Below, one piece after another: positions 43,607 to 52,509 of a DNA stretch of 64,000 bases. Under the pieces are notes generated by a model. The model saw only the letters and a list, made by a program, of their open reading frames with translations, made no database searches and was not told the DNA's origin. The stretch spans positions 1 to 64,000 of IMG/VR virus record IMGVR_UViG_3300049046_000039; one strand, written 5' to 3'. Made by a program: the position numbers and the translations under genes. The stretch comes from a virus. How positions within the stretch are numbered: the first letter of the stretch is position 1; every line of letters begins with the position of its first letter.

Positions 43607-43847
43607 CCACTATCTTCTTGTTCGAGTTCGTGCTCAGGGCGAGGCCACTGACCATCAACTCTTCCACAGTCCAGACACAATCCAGACACAATCCAAAGTA
43701 GAGGTAGTCACCGTCTCCGATTCCAAGGCCAGAAGGAACGTATCCAACGCTCTCTCTTCCCTTTATCTCGACGCAGCACATGTCAGAACACTTAGCGTTA
43801 ACGTTAAGGATTCTGGTGCTTAAACACTTAGAGCAGAATGACGCCAT
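43603..43847 (-). pseudogene. Zinc-ribbon gene frameshifted by an 11-bp tandem duplication
   Basis: The reading frame starts M-A-S-F-C-S-K-C and reaches G-L-C-L-D-C. An exact 11-bp tandem repeat (43671-43681 and 43682-43692, CCAGACACAAT on the + strand) shifts the frame. Removing one copy gives C-L-D-C-G-R-V-D-G-Q-W-P and a natural end at the TGA at 43603-43605. So this copy is disrupted, or the assembly has a duplicated 11-mer. Confidence 0.7.
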
Positions 43848-43925
43848 GTGTGCTTCTCGCCTGGCCTTTACCATTTTCTATTATAAACATTTAATCTAAA
43901 ATGTAAAGGCATTTTATACCACGCA

Positions 43926-43956
43926 CAAAGAGAGGGAGATCAGCTCTCCCTCTCTT
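43926..43956 (-). terminator. Rho-independent terminator
   Basis: GAGAGGGAG pairs with CTCCCTCTC on the - strand, then CTTTG. Confidence 0.7.
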
Positions 43957-43976
43957 CGCCGTCCTGTTGTGGACAA

Positions 43977-44630
43977 TTAGGCCATCGCGTGCGTGCGATT
44001 CTGAGCCAAGCGTCCGTCCCAGTGATTCTTCACTCGTCCGGGCCGGCCCTTCATTCGACCAGAAGGATTCTCGTCCTCGTGGCCGTCATGCACGGTCGGC
44101 TTGCGAGCGACCCTGGCTTTCGGGCTGGACTGCGTCGATCTGGTCATCGGAACGACGTTTGACTTGTCATCGGAAGCTCTGGGCTTCAGGTTCGATACCT
44201 GAGCTTCGATGATGAGAGGGTTCTCACCGCTCTCGATGCCATCCATGATTGGATCGATCGTGCTGACGCTCACCGAAGGGAGCTCTTCGTTCAGCAGGGC
44301 CGCTTCGATGATGATGTCGAAGACCTCGCCCTCGTCGTTACGGCACCAACCGCGAGTCGAGAAGTGCTGCTGCATTCCAGTCGTGGTCGGAACTTCAACG
44401 ATGTCGAGCTCGACGTGATCCTGGTTCTGTATCTTCAGACCAGACATCATGATCGCTCGGATGGCGAGTTCCCGATACGAATCGATCGGACGTTGGGATT
44501 GAAAGATCATCGCGTCGATCGCCGCCTCGCCCTTGGGCCAGACGAACACTCTTGATCGATTGCGACGGATCGTCTCGTTATCTTCCGGACTGACCAGAAG
44601 AATACGCGAGATGCGTGCTTCAGTATTCAT
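43977..44630 (-). CDS. Unknown phage protein with disordered basic tail
   Basis: 217 residues from the ATG after AGGAAGGA. Folded N-terminal part of about 130 residues, then a Ser/Arg/Lys-rich tail. Own promoter and terminator. Not recognised. Confidence 0.65.
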   Translation of the reverse strand: MNTEARISRILLVSPEDNETIRRNRSRVFVWPKGEAAIDAMIFQSQRPIDSYRELAIRAIMMSGLKIQNQDHVELDIVEVPTTTGMQQHFSTRGWCRNDEGEVFDIIIEAALLNEELPSVSVSTIDPIMDGIESGENPLIIEAQVSNLKPRASDDKSNVVPMTRSTQSSPKARVARKPTVHDGHEDENPSGRMKGRPGRVKNHWDGRLAQNRTHAMA

Positions 44631-44672
44631 AACATTCCTTCCTTGCTGCCGGTTATTCTTACCAGCAAGGAC

Positions 44673-44701
44673 CTTATAATACACGTGTTAAACAATGTAA
44701 A
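44673..44701 (-). promoter_or_regulatory. Sigma-70-like promoter
   Basis: TTTACA, 17 bp, TATAAG on the - strand. Confidence 0.75.
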
Positions 44702-44750
44702 CAGGTATTTTGCACCACGATTAGCGAAGCAAATACCTGTTTACAGTTGC

Positions 44751-45254
44751 TTACAAGCGCCTTAAGAGATCGGAATGATCGGACACCGCGTGGTCCTTCT
44801 CGATGAAGCGAGAGTAGAGCCCGACTTCTCGACCGTAAGCGTCGACTTCCCACGGGTAATCGTAGTAGTCCATGCTGTCGTATGCGATGTGATTTCCGTA
44901 CCACACGACGCCGTCTCCATGAGGAGACCATCTGGCGATGCCGGTAGAATATTGCCTGACGTGAGCGAACTCGTGTGCGAGAGTACACAGAGTCGCTTTC
45001 CTGTCTAGGTGAGCGTCTATTTCTACTACAAAGCTTCGCGGGTCTGCGTGACCGTCAATGTACGAGGTGTATGCGTCACACCGATGACTGTGCTTGAGGC
45101 CTACAACGTTATCGATCCTAACGCTTAGGTTATTGATCGTGTCCAGTTCCTGTTGAGTTATAAACAGCAGCTGACCGTAGAATCGGCAAGCCTCGCGAAT
45201 GAGCTCGTGGTTTACGTCTCTGTGGTGATGTCTTCCGCATACTTTTATTCTCAT
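44751..45254 (-). CDS. Zinc metallopeptidase-like protein (HExxH)
   Basis: 167 residues from the ATG after GAGGGG. L-A-H-E-F-A-H near residue 100 is a zincin HExxH motif, with a downstream acidic residue in W-E-V-D-A-Y that could be the third ligand, as in SprT-like domains. Function in infection unknown. Confidence 0.75.
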   Translation of the reverse strand: MRIKVCGRHHHRDVNHELIREACRFYGQLLFITQQELDTINNLSVRIDNVVGLKHSHRCDAYTSYIDGHADPRSFVVEIDAHLDRKATLCTLAHEFAHVRQYSTGIARWSPHGDGVVWYGNHIAYDSMDYYDYPWEVDAYGREVGLYSRFIEKDHAVSDHSDLLRRL

Positions 45255-45313
45255 TGACCCCTCATCATCAGATCCCCACGCCAACGTGAAACTAATCCCA
45301 TTGACTGGATTAA

Positions 45314-45342
45314 AATATAAACATGCCAGCCTGCATTGTAAA
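45314..45342 (-). promoter_or_regulatory. Sigma-70-like promoter
   Basis: TTTACA, 17 bp, TATATT on the - strand. Confidence 0.7.
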
Positions 45343-45349
45343 TATTAAA

Positions 45350-46015
45350 TTATTGCGCAGAGATAATTTTATTTTCTTCGAGCATGTCGTTGATCTTGTC
45401 GATGTAGTCTTCTTTTTTCTTTACGAAGACTTGAGGATCTTCATTGTCTACGCCAATGATCACTACGATCTGAGGAATTTGAACTCCAGTAATTTCCTCT
45501 ACCATGAGAGCGTACAGAGTACACTGGAGGAAGTAGTTTAGAATGTCTTCTTCGTTCTTAATGTACTTAGAAGTCTTAAAGTCTACAATAGACTTAGCGT
45601 CGTCCCATAGCGCGAGCATGTCAGCTCGTCCGGCTATCTTCATAGAGTCGGACCACAGACCTATCTCGAGTCCGTAAACAGCTCTCACTCTTTGAAGTAG
45701 AACTTTACGAATAGACTCGGCCATCATTAGGTTGTTGGGCATCTGGCCCCTAGAGTACTGAGGGTTGTTGAGAACCATCTGCTCTAGTATGTTGTGAACT
45801 GCAGTTCCGCGTCTTGAAGCTTGAACTGAGACTCTCTTTGCAGTCTCTTCGCCTACTCTCTCGATCCAGTCGTCTAGCCACTGATGGTCGCTAAACTTAG
45901 AGAGAAACGTGGTGACGCTCTGATACTTGTCACCCTTCGGTGTAGTATAGAATCTTCCGTTTGACGTATCTTCGGAATATATCTTAGGTAAGTCGATTAG
46001 TTTTAGATTAAACAT
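45350..46015 (-). CDS. PD-(D/E)XK exonuclease, Cas4/RecB-like
   Basis: 221 residues. R-G-T-A-V-H-N-I-L-E near residue 69, G-R-A-D-M-L-A-L-W near 130 and I-V-D-F-K-T-S-K near 147 give the GxH, D and DxK catalytic set. A typical phage recombination or repair nuclease of T4-like phages. Confidence 0.85.
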   Translation of the reverse strand: MFNLKLIDLPKIYSEDTSNGRFYTTPKGDKYQSVTTFLSKFSDHQWLDDWIERVGEETAKRVSVQASRRGTAVHNILEQMVLNNPQYSRGQMPNNLMMAESIRKVLLQRVRAVYGLEIGLWSDSMKIAGRADMLALWDDAKSIVDFKTSKYIKNEEDILNYFLQCTLYALMVEEITGVQIPQIVVIIGVDNEDPQVFVKKKEDYIDKINDMLEENKIISAQ

Positions 46016-46043
46016 GATGTTCTTCTATTGTGGCTACAGCGCA

Positions 46044-46072
46044 TTATACACTGTAGCCACAGAAATGTCAAC
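46044..46072 (-). promoter_or_regulatory. Consensus sigma-70 promoter
   Basis: TTGACA, 17 bp, TATAAT on the - strand. Confidence 0.8.
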
Positions 46073-46076
46073 TAAT

Positions 46077-46823
46077 TTAGACGGTAATCCTGAGCTCATC
46101 CTTCTGGATGATGTACTCTTTAACCAGGGACGACCTGACGATGTCTTGTCTCTGAAAGTCTACGAACTCGAATGACTTCATCGACTTAACGATGTTCATG
46201 AACTTACCTAGTCCGTTTCTTTCCTGCTCGTTAGTAAAGTCGGACTGTCTGAAGTCTCCTGCGAACACGATTCGAGTGTTCTTACCTACTCGAGTGATGA
46301 TACTGTCTAGTTCGTGGAGGTTGCAGTTCTGCATCTCGTCTACTAGAACGATAGCGTCATTGAAGGTGACGCCGCGCACGAAGCTGGTCGAGATGAACTG
46401 GATGATGCCCTTGTTCTCTAGTAGAGTGTAGGCGTCTCTTCGACCGAACAGCTCTTCGCATATAGCCACGTAGGGAGCCTTGTAGACCGCTTCCTTCTCC
46501 TTGGTCGTACCAGGAAGGAAGCCCATGTCTCTAGTTGGAACGACTGATCTTACGATGACCAGTCGAGTCTTAGTGGATAGACCTGAAAATATCTCACGTA
46601 GTGCGAAATACATACCAAGGAACGACTTACCAGTACCTGCGATGCCGTGAAGCATCAGGTTATGATCAGCATCATAAGCTTTAAACGCGTTATTTTGATT
46701 AATCGTTAGTGGCTTAATGACTTTGAGCTGAAGTCCAAAGTTTGGCTGTTCACTTTCTAACCTAGTCTGCTCTCTTAGCAGTCTACGTTCTCTCTTAGTA
46801 AGTCTTTTATTCTGGTGAGTCAT
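46077..46823 (-). CDS. phoH: PhoH-like ATPase
   Basis: 248 residues. Walker A G-I-A-G-T-G-K-S near residue 59, Walker B I-V-L-V-D-E-M-Q-N near 165, and F-A-G-D-x-R-Q-S. PhoH-like proteins are frequent in marine T4-like phages; an RNA-related helicase role is suspected but unproven. Confidence 0.9.
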   Translation of the reverse strand: MTHQNKRLTKRERRLLREQTRLESEQPNFGLQLKVIKPLTINQNNAFKAYDADHNLMLHGIAGTGKSFLGMYFALREIFSGLSTKTRLVIVRSVVPTRDMGFLPGTTKEKEAVYKAPYVAICEELFGRRDAYTLLENKGIIQFISTSFVRGVTFNDAIVLVDEMQNCNLHELDSIITRVGKNTRIVFAGDFRQSDFTNEQERNGLGKFMNIVKSMKSFEFVDFQRQDIVRSSLVKEYIIQKDELRITV

Positions 46824-46849
46824 CTATGCTCTCTTGTGTTATGAGACGA

Positions 46850-47074
46850 CTAAAATGTATTGATGTTACTCCTAGGACTATTTCTCTTAATGTCCCTCAG
46901 AATATCACGAAAGCTATCATCTGGTTTCTTAGCGTCGTTGTAGCTAATGCTAGAAGATGTCACTTTCCTACGCACATGAGTGTTCTCTTTCAAGAACTCT
47001 TCTACCTTGGAGTGAGGCATGAGCTCTTCGAACTCTTCATTTGTCTCGATGTTAACGAAAGTGTATAAAGGCAT
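46850..47074 (-). CDS. Small conserved T4-like protein, FmdB-like N terminus
   Basis: 74 residues: M-P-L-Y-T-F then F-L-K-E-N and D-I-L-R-D-I-K-R. The known family in cyanophages resembles the FmdB regulator but lacks its cysteines. Function unknown. Confidence 0.65.
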   Translation of the reverse strand: MPLYTFVNIETNEEFEELMPHSKVEEFLKENTHVRRKVTSSSISYNDAKKPDDSFRDILRDIKRNSPRSNINTF

Positions 47075-47220
47075 TAGTAGTCCTCGTCGTCGTCGCAGTG
47101 ATCTAAAAGGTAGTTGATATCTCGCGTCTTAAGAGCTCGTTGGAACTTCTTATTCTTTGGTTTACGCTTTTGAGATACTTCTTCCTCTTCTTCCCAGTTA
47201 TTCTTCCGAAACTTTTTCAT
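47074..47220 (-). CDS. Small basic/acidic protein
   Basis: 48 residues: basic Lys/Arg/Asn N-terminal two thirds and an Asp/Glu tail (D-D-D-E-D-Y). Its TAA overlaps the next ATG (TAATG). Not recognised. Confidence 0.6.
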   Translation of the reverse strand: MKKFRKNNWEEEEEVSQKRKPKNKKFQRALKTRDINYLLDHCDDDEDY

Positions 47221-47638
47221 CAGCTTCACTCGGAATAAGACCAGGCCACACTTCTTGGACTAGAGCGGGTGTTATACCTTTAGGTAGTTTTCTGTCCTTG
47301 ACCAGCAGAAGTAGTTCTGCATCTTTAGGCGCAATGGACTCAAGAATCTGAACAAAAATCTGCTCTAGTCGAGCCGGCTTAAGATTAGAGCCGTTCTTGT
47401 TCACGAATAGTGATAGCTTACGCATCTGCGTGTACAGCATATTCTCTTGGTCGAGAAAATCAGTAGGCTTGTAGGGAGGAGCGCCTTCTGGGAGGTCCCA
47501 GACTATAGCAGGATGCAGAGCGTATTGGATTAAGTCTTGTAAAGATCGACTATCGTTCTTCTGTAGATATTCTATCTTTTCTTTGCGACTCTTCAGTTTA
47601 GAAGCATTTTCTAGAATTTCGGCAAGACCGAGTTTCAT
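47198..47638 (-). CDS. DUF6433-like T4-phage protein
   Basis: 146 residues from the ATG after AAGGATAG. L-A-E-I-L-E, then L-P-E-G-A-P-P-Y-K-P and a C-terminal L-P-K-G-I-T recall a conserved T4-superfamily protein of unknown function. A TATAAATA late box lies 50 bases upstream. Confidence 0.7.
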   Translation of the reverse strand: MKLGLAEILENASKLKSRKEKIEYLQKNDSRSLQDLIQYALHPAIVWDLPEGAPPYKPTDFLDQENMLYTQMRKLSLFVNKNGSNLKPARLEQIFVQILESIAPKDAELLLLVKDRKLPKGITPALVQEVWPGLIPSEADEKVSEE

Positions 47639-47687
47639 TAATCTATCCTTGGTTGTTATTGTCAAAGGCTAAAAGCCATTCACGACT

Positions 47688-47695
47688 TATTTATA
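47688..47695 (-). promoter_or_regulatory. T4-type late promoter TATAAATA
   Basis: Perfect TATAAATA on the - strand. It sits inside an inverted repeat in which ATTGTCAAAGG on one side is complementary to CCTTTGACAAT on the other. Confidence 0.7.
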
Positions 47696-47713
47696 CCTTT
47701 GACAATAGCAACA

Positions 47714-48043
47714 TCACTTCTCAACCCAGATTTCTGCTTTACGGACTGGCACGAATCTAGGAACTTTCTTACCGTCTACTTCGACTTGATCCTTCCACTC
47801 GCGGAAAGGACGAGAGTAGACTACTTCTCCCTCTTTAAAGTACTCGAAGTTAGGCCCGTCGATTCTCATGTACGAGATCATCAACTCGCCAGTGTCGGTA
47901 TTGAATCCGAAAGGGTGCTTCATTTCGGTGAGTACTCGGTAGATTCCGCCCTTGTAGTGCTTCCACTCCTTACCCTTCGAGCTAAAAAACATCCATGCTA
48001 AGGATAGCTCTTCATTCATTTGTTCTGTTGTCTTATGTGGCAT
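47714..48043 (-). CDS. DUF1653-like protein
   Basis: 109 residues. W-K-H-Y-K-G-G-I-Y-R-V-L and T-G-E-L-M-I-S-Y resemble the beta-barrel DUF1653 family. Function unknown. Confidence 0.65.
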   Translation of the reverse strand: MPHKTTEQMNEELSLAWMFFSSKGKEWKHYKGGIYRVLTEMKHPFGFNTDTGELMISYMRIDGPNFEYFKEGEVVYSRPFREWKDQVEVDGKKVPRFVPVRKAEIWVEK

Positions 48044-48925
48044 TCAAAACTCGTTGATGTGTTCCATTAGGTGTTTCATTCGATTGTTGATAAGATAGTT
48101 GAAGATCTTATCGCGAGACTTACCAGCCTCGGCTTCGTACGCTTCGAAGATCTTATTCTTAACGTCTTCAGGAATTTGGCTAAGATCGATCATCTGCTTG
48201 TTGCGAAGATAGTTTCTGTGAGCCATCGACAGCTTAGGGTCTCTTAAGATCTCGCTCCAGTCTCCGCTCTTTACTGCTTTTGTAAGAGTTGCTAGTCTAG
48301 GCTTAGTCATCGTTGACTGTCTAATGCCAAGAACGATAGCATTGTCGGCCGAAAGAACGTTAGGAACGCCGTCTCCTCTGTCACCCTTGAGGACGTGCTC
48401 GATCAGGTATTCTTCTGGGTTGTTCTCAGTGATCTTCTTAGAGCGAACTGGATCGTACTGCTCTACATTCATGTATGACTGAAGCTGCTTGAAGTCCTTG
48501 TCGCCCGAGATAATCAGTATCTGTTCGCCGCCTGGAAGGTTAGAACCGTACTTATGGCATAACGCACCGATGATGTCATCGGCCTCGGCACCATCTACTT
48601 CCACTACTCTGTAGGGAAAATTATGCTTAAGATCGCTCCTAACTTCTCTAAGAGCATTGTGGATGCCCTCCCAGTCGAGAGTGGACGCATCTCGATCTTT
48701 TATGCGACTGGCCTTGTAGTATGGAAAGACTTCTCTACGCCACGACCTGCCAGTGTCGGTAGCGATAACAAGTTCACCGTACTTAGACCTGAACTTATTT
48801 CGATATGAGCGAAGAGAGTTGAGAACCATGTGCTTGAACATGTTGGTCTCGATAGTGCCGCCAGAGTTACCCATCTGCATCATGATAGATGCGATCATAA
48901 CCTGCTGTAAGTCTACAATAATCAA
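48044..48925 (-). CDS. rnh: RNase H / 5'-3' exonuclease (FEN family)
   Basis: 293 residues (T4 RNase H is 305). The acidic sites V-D-L-Q near the N terminus, A-T-D-T-G near residue 56, E-A-D-D near 113 and S-G-D-K-D-F-K-Q near 144 form the FEN metal centre; the H3TH part G-D-R-G-D-G-V-P-N is clear. Removes RNA primers. Confidence 0.92.
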   Translation of the reverse strand: MIIVDLQQVMIASIMMQMGNSGGTIETNMFKHMVLNSLRSYRNKFRSKYGELVIATDTGRSWRREVFPYYKASRIKDRDASTLDWEGIHNALREVRSDLKHNFPYRVVEVDGAEADDIIGALCHKYGSNLPGGEQILIISGDKDFKQLQSYMNVEQYDPVRSKKITENNPEEYLIEHVLKGDRGDGVPNVLSADNAIVLGIRQSTMTKPRLATLTKAVKSGDWSEILRDPKLSMAHRNYLRNKQMIDLSQIPEDVKNKIFEAYEAEAGKSRDKIFNYLINNRMKHLMEHINEF

Positions 48926-49254
48926 GTTTCGTCACTTTCGTCTTTAAAGTCTACGTATATGCCAGGCTCGATGAAGAGCATGTCGCCCTTGAACGTAAAC
49001 AAGTTTTCTGACACGTCTTGTACAGGATGGTATCTCTCTTGCAGCTTCATGAGATAAGATCGTATTGACTCATTAATGAGTGCCAGATCCTTAGTATATA
49101 CCATCTCACCTAAATTGTCAAAGCCTTCATCACGCATCCACTCGAAAAGTGATTCCGTAAGACTTTCGACAAGTACGTCTAGTAGGTCTTCTTTGTAGGG
49201 TTCTGCCGAATACGATACGGAGTTAACCCACGGTCCGATAATAACTTCACCCAT
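48922..49254 (-). CDS. Unknown protein
   Basis: 110 residues, overlapping the RNase H start by 4 bases. Mixed alpha/beta. Not recognised. Confidence 0.65.
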   Translation of the reverse strand: MGEVIIGPWVNSVSYSAEPYKEDLLDVLVESLTESLFEWMRDEGFDNLGEMVYTKDLALINESIRSYLMKLQERYHPVQDVSENLFTFKGDMLFIEPGIYVDFKDESDET

Positions 49255-49255
49255 A

Positions 49256-50257
49256 TTAAGCTCTATACGTAAAGCCAGCCTTGGGTAGCGCTTTGTCGGG
49301 ATTGCGCATGGTTATTTCTGTTAGAAGCCCAGTCCACTGACTAGACTTGATGAACCAGTTAAATCTGTAGTCAGCGTTAGTCTTCGCCAGCTTGATGATT
49401 GCTCCTGTCGAATCGTCGCTGTAGTGAGTGACGCATCCCTTTAGCAGATGATAGAGCTTAGTAGCGTGAGCGTTCTCGTCTTCATGGTACTGGTACATGT
49501 GAGTGTGACCGCCCGAAGTGTCTGACAGTGCGCCGAAGTTAGAGTGAACGCACATGAGTCCGGCCGACATCGCCTCGATCAAGCATAAGCAGCTCGTCTC
49601 TGGCCACTTAGAAGGATACGCGAAGATGTGTCCCTCGTTGGCTAGATAGTGTCTGATCTCGTCGTTAGACTTAGTGCCGTGATAGTTAACCTGAGGATGT
49701 TCTCGTAGAGCTTCAAATAGTTCCTTGTAGCTCTCGTCTCTCTGCTCCCATCCGTAGAGCTTAAACGAAGAGAAGACGTCTAGTACTATGTCGTCTCGCT
49801 CTTTTGCCAGAGCCTCGAATGCGGCGAATAGAATGTTTAGTCCGCGATGAGGCGTTGGGGTGTAGCAGATTCTGATAGGACCGTCGCCTACTGGCTTATG
49901 CTCTCCATCGACGATCGGTATAATCGAGTTCTCGATAACTTCGCAGTGAGACCACGGTATGTTGTAGTACGAAACGTAAGCCTGCATCTGCCAGTTACTT
50001 ACGAACACTATCTTGTGGAACTTTCTCCACCCTCCATTGTGGAGGAACTCAGACTCTGGATCGCCAGGCAGATCGTGCGCATAGAAAATACGGAACCTAG
50101 ACTCATCCAGGTCCCGTACTCTAGAAAACACGATCTGAAATTGCTCTAGTAGTTCTCGAGGAACGCGGCCGTCGTATAGCCGTTCTTGCAGAAGCTCCGT
50201 TCCGCCTCTAGAGTTCTTGTTTGTTTCGTTACGCTCAATTAGATCGATATTTGTCAT
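49256..50257 (-). CDS. GT4-type glycosyltransferase
   Basis: 333 residues. GT-B hallmarks: F-V-S-N-W, G-P-I-R-I-C-Y-T-P-T-P-H-R-G-L, Y-P-S-K-W-P-E-T-S-C-L-C-L-I-E-A-M-S-A-G. Could modify phage DNA bases, virion or host surface sugars. No base-modification partner visible in this window. Confidence 0.85.
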   Translation of the reverse strand: MTNIDLIERNETNKNSRGGTELLQERLYDGRVPRELLEQFQIVFSRVRDLDESRFRIFYAHDLPGDPESEFLHNGGWRKFHKIVFVSNWQMQAYVSYYNIPWSHCEVIENSIIPIVDGEHKPVGDGPIRICYTPTPHRGLNILFAAFEALAKERDDIVLDVFSSFKLYGWEQRDESYKELFEALREHPQVNYHGTKSNDEIRHYLANEGHIFAYPSKWPETSCLCLIEAMSAGLMCVHSNFGALSDTSGGHTHMYQYHEDENAHATKLYHLLKGCVTHYSDDSTGAIIKLAKTNADYRFNWFIKSSQWTGLLTEITMRNPDKALPKAGFTYRA

Positions 50258-50523
50258 TTACTACCATACATTTCCTCGGCAGCTATTCTCTGTTCTCGTC
50301 GTCTGCATTCAGCAAACAGAGCGTCGTCTGGAATGCTGCTGAGGAGTTCTTTCTGTTGTTCGGTGAGGTGAGTGCAATAGTATCCATAGTCTTCTGGATT
50401 CTTACCGAGCACGTTCTTGATGTAGTTGTACGTGCTGTCGGGATGCTCGGGATGGAGAGAGTCTCGAAGAACTCGAATTCCGAGTCCAGAAGTCCAAACT
50501 GGAACTTGTATTTCATCACTCAT
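50254..50523 (-). CDS. Unknown small protein
   Basis: 89 residues, coupled by 4-base overlap to the glycosyltransferase gene. C-terminal helical Arg/Glu-rich tail. Not recognised. Confidence 0.65.
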   Translation of the reverse strand: MSDEIQVPVWTSGLGIRVLRDSLHPEHPDSTYNYIKNVLGKNPEDYGYYCTHLTEQQKELLSSIPDDALFAECRRREQRIAAEEMYGSK

Positions 50524-50553
50524 TATATATCACCTCAGTCAGAATGTCAAGGC

Positions 50554-51180
50554 TTAATCACACTTGATAGTTCTCTCGATCTTCTGCAGTCGCATGATGT
50601 CAGCTGCCAAGTCGTGAATGCAGTTATGCTCTTCGAAGTGCTGAGCCCAGAGAGCCTCGTCGTCAATAGGACAGAATCCGTTCTTTACGTTAGGATTGAA
50701 GTCGAACTGCGTGTCGATGTAGGTTCTAGTATCGCGAACTAGCCAGAACTTCATAACCTCGTCCATCTTATCGCGGCCGATGCTCTCGTTAAAGAGGCGA
50801 GCCATGATGACAGGATCGAAGGTGTTAGCTCTCGACCACCACCGAAAGAGCTTTGGCTGACTCTTAAGATAGTTGTAGATGATGGTGCAGAACTCTTCTA
50901 CACTAACGTCTTCGGGAGACGGCTTAAGCTGGTTCTGAACCTTAGGTGGAAGTGACATCCACCAGTCGATATCGCGCTTGTTATACTTACATCCAGCAGC
51001 CAGCTGAGACTTGATGTCGAGCTTGGCGAACTGAATATTGCTTACTAGCTCGTTAAACGTATAGGGCTTGTCGGACGTAAATCGGTCCCAGTCGAAGACG
51101 TAGTACGCGCAGTTGACTACTGGAATCTTGAATACATCCTGTCCAATAGTCTCAAAGTCAAAGATAAAGTGATTATTCAT
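50554..51180 (-). CDS. dexA: Exodeoxyribonuclease A (DexA-like 3'-5' exonuclease)
   Basis: 208 residues (T4 DexA is 227). F-D-F-E-T-I-G near residue 7 and a C-terminal C-I-H-D-L-A-A-D give the DEDD catalytic set; W-W-S-R-A-N-T-F-D in between. Degrades DNA from 3' ends. Confidence 0.88.
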   Translation of the reverse strand: MNNHFIFDFETIGQDVFKIPVVNCAYYVFDWDRFTSDKPYTFNELVSNIQFAKLDIKSQLAAGCKYNKRDIDWWMSLPPKVQNQLKPSPEDVSVEEFCTIIYNYLKSQPKLFRWWSRANTFDPVIMARLFNESIGRDKMDEVMKFWLVRDTRTYIDTQFDFNPNVKNGFCPIDDEALWAQHFEEHNCIHDLAADIMRLQKIERTIKCD

Positions 51181-51249
51181 GGATAATGTTATGGCTCAGA
51201 TGGCCAGAAAATGGCCTAGAAATGGAAACACTAGTAATACATGGTATGC

Positions 51250-51477
51250 CTACCATGGCTGGTCTGGCATTGACATGTTATCATCTAGAGGGTACAGTAT
51301 TGGCTCGTTAGTGAGGTATTCTGATGGAAGATCGTCACCGCACGAGTAGTCAGACATGTTAACGTTTATGCCGACTTGAAATGTTTGATTGGCTGTAGTT
51401 CGAGGATGAAAGCACGGACGAACAGGTCCTGTTACGCATCCAGAAAGCAGAAGTGCGGCGATGAGAACACTAGCCCT
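51250..51477 (-). CDS. Small lipoprotein
   Basis: 75 residues from the ATG overlapping the upstream stop. Signal peptide with lipobox L-L-S-G-C (Cys about 14); three further Cys. Envelope location; function unknown. Confidence 0.7.
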   Translation of the reverse strand, partial: RASVLIAALLLSGCVTGPVRPCFHPRTTANQTFQVGINVNMSDYSCGDDLPSEYLTNEPILYPLDDNMSMPDQPW

Positions 51478-52030
51478 CATCGCCGTCTTTTCCAAAGACT
51501 TCATTAAAGTCACTGTAGCCTTCAGGAAGAGGGTCGCCTTCCTTATAGTCGGCAAAGTCGCGCTGGACCTGTTCTGCCATGTCTATAAGACTGTCTCTCT
51601 TCTCTTCCATAGTTTCGGGCCAGCCGAACCAAGTCATCTCGTAGTAGATGTGAGCTGCAAGTTCGTTAGTCGAGAGGTTCTTGTTAGTCTCGTCCTCGAC
51701 TTCCATCTCTTTCCAGACACCCCAGTCAGTCATGCTAAGACTGTAGACTTGCTTCGGGTCTAGAACCCTTCTAGCGCCAACGTGGAAGTACTGGTCGTGG
51801 TACTTGTCGTTATTAGGCCCGCCCCACTTTTGGTCGACCCACTCGATGACGACCTTACACTGGTCGTCACCTTCGTTAATGCCGATAGTAAAGTTAATGC
51901 GTTCGCGAAAGCGATCAAAGACTTCGGGCGACCCCCATCCGTCGTTACGCTCTCCGCTGTTGTAGGTCTCGTTATAGATACGAGCTACTTCAGAAGCATC
52001 AGCTTGATTAATAAGCTGGCCGACTTTCAT
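51470..52030 (-). CDS. Unknown protein ending in amber
   Basis: 186 residues, stop TAG. Central W-V-D-Q-K-W-G-G-P-N and Y-H-D-Q-Y-F-H. Read-through would run about 35 codons over the lipoprotein gene in another frame. Start overlaps the nucleotidase stop. Not recognised. Confidence 0.7.
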   Translation of the reverse strand: MKVGQLINQADASEVARIYNETYNSGERNDGWGSPEVFDRFRERINFTIGINEGDDQCKVVIEWVDQKWGGPNNDKYHDQYFHVGARRVLDPKQVYSLSMTDWGVWKEMEVEDETNKNLSTNELAAHIYYEMTWFGWPETMEEKRDSLIDMAEQVQRDFADYKEGDPLPEGYSDFNEVFGKDGDEG

Positions 52031-52509
52031 TATATAACTCCTAGTTCTCTCAGTTGTCTGATGCTGTTTTCAGCCGAAGTGTGGTGGATGAATACGTCAC
52101 CGTTCTCCTCCCAAGCGTCCTTATACTTAGTCCAGTCGTCGACTAGAACGTTAGTAACGCTAGGGTCCTTAGCTAGCTTCTTGTCCTTCGAAGCGCAGCA
52201 GGTCATCGGAAGATCGGGATAGTTATCCATCCTCCACGTCAGCTTCTCTTTGATAGCCCACGAACCGTTAGGTATGCCAGTAAGGATAGTGGGACGAGTA
52301 TGTCTAACAGCTTCAACGAGATTATCAGCATCTGGCATCTTCTTTAGTTGGTTGAAGAACCCTCCCTTAGCATGAGAGATGATCTTCCAGAACGGACCAG
52401 TTCCATGGCGCTCTTCGTAGCTGCGCGGATTGTGTCCAGTCAGTTCTTCGAAGTGTCTGTCAAAGTCAGCCAGAACACCGTCACAGTCTAAAAAGAGCTT
52501 AAACGTCAT
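52030..52509 (-). CDS. HAD-family 5'-deoxyribonucleotidase-like protein
   Basis: 159 residues. L-F-L-D-C-D-G-V-L-A-D-F is HAD motif I with the two catalytic Asp; I-L-T-G-I-P is motif II; V-L-V-D-D-W is motif IV. Probably dephosphorylates nucleotides during phage metabolism. Confidence 0.85.
   Translation of the reverse strand: MTFKLFLDCDGVLADFDRHFEELTGHNPRSYEERHGTGPFWKIISHAKGGFFNQLKKMPDADNLVEAVRHTRPTILTGIPNGSWAIKEKLTWRMDNYPDLPMTCCASKDKKLAKDPSVTNVLVDDWTKYKDAWEENGDVFIHHTSAENSIRQLRELGVI

Noticed and set aside
43023-43874. A single 283-residue zinc-finger protein
   Set aside because: The junction crosses a promoter and an 11-bp duplication; removing one repeat gives two sensible separate genes.
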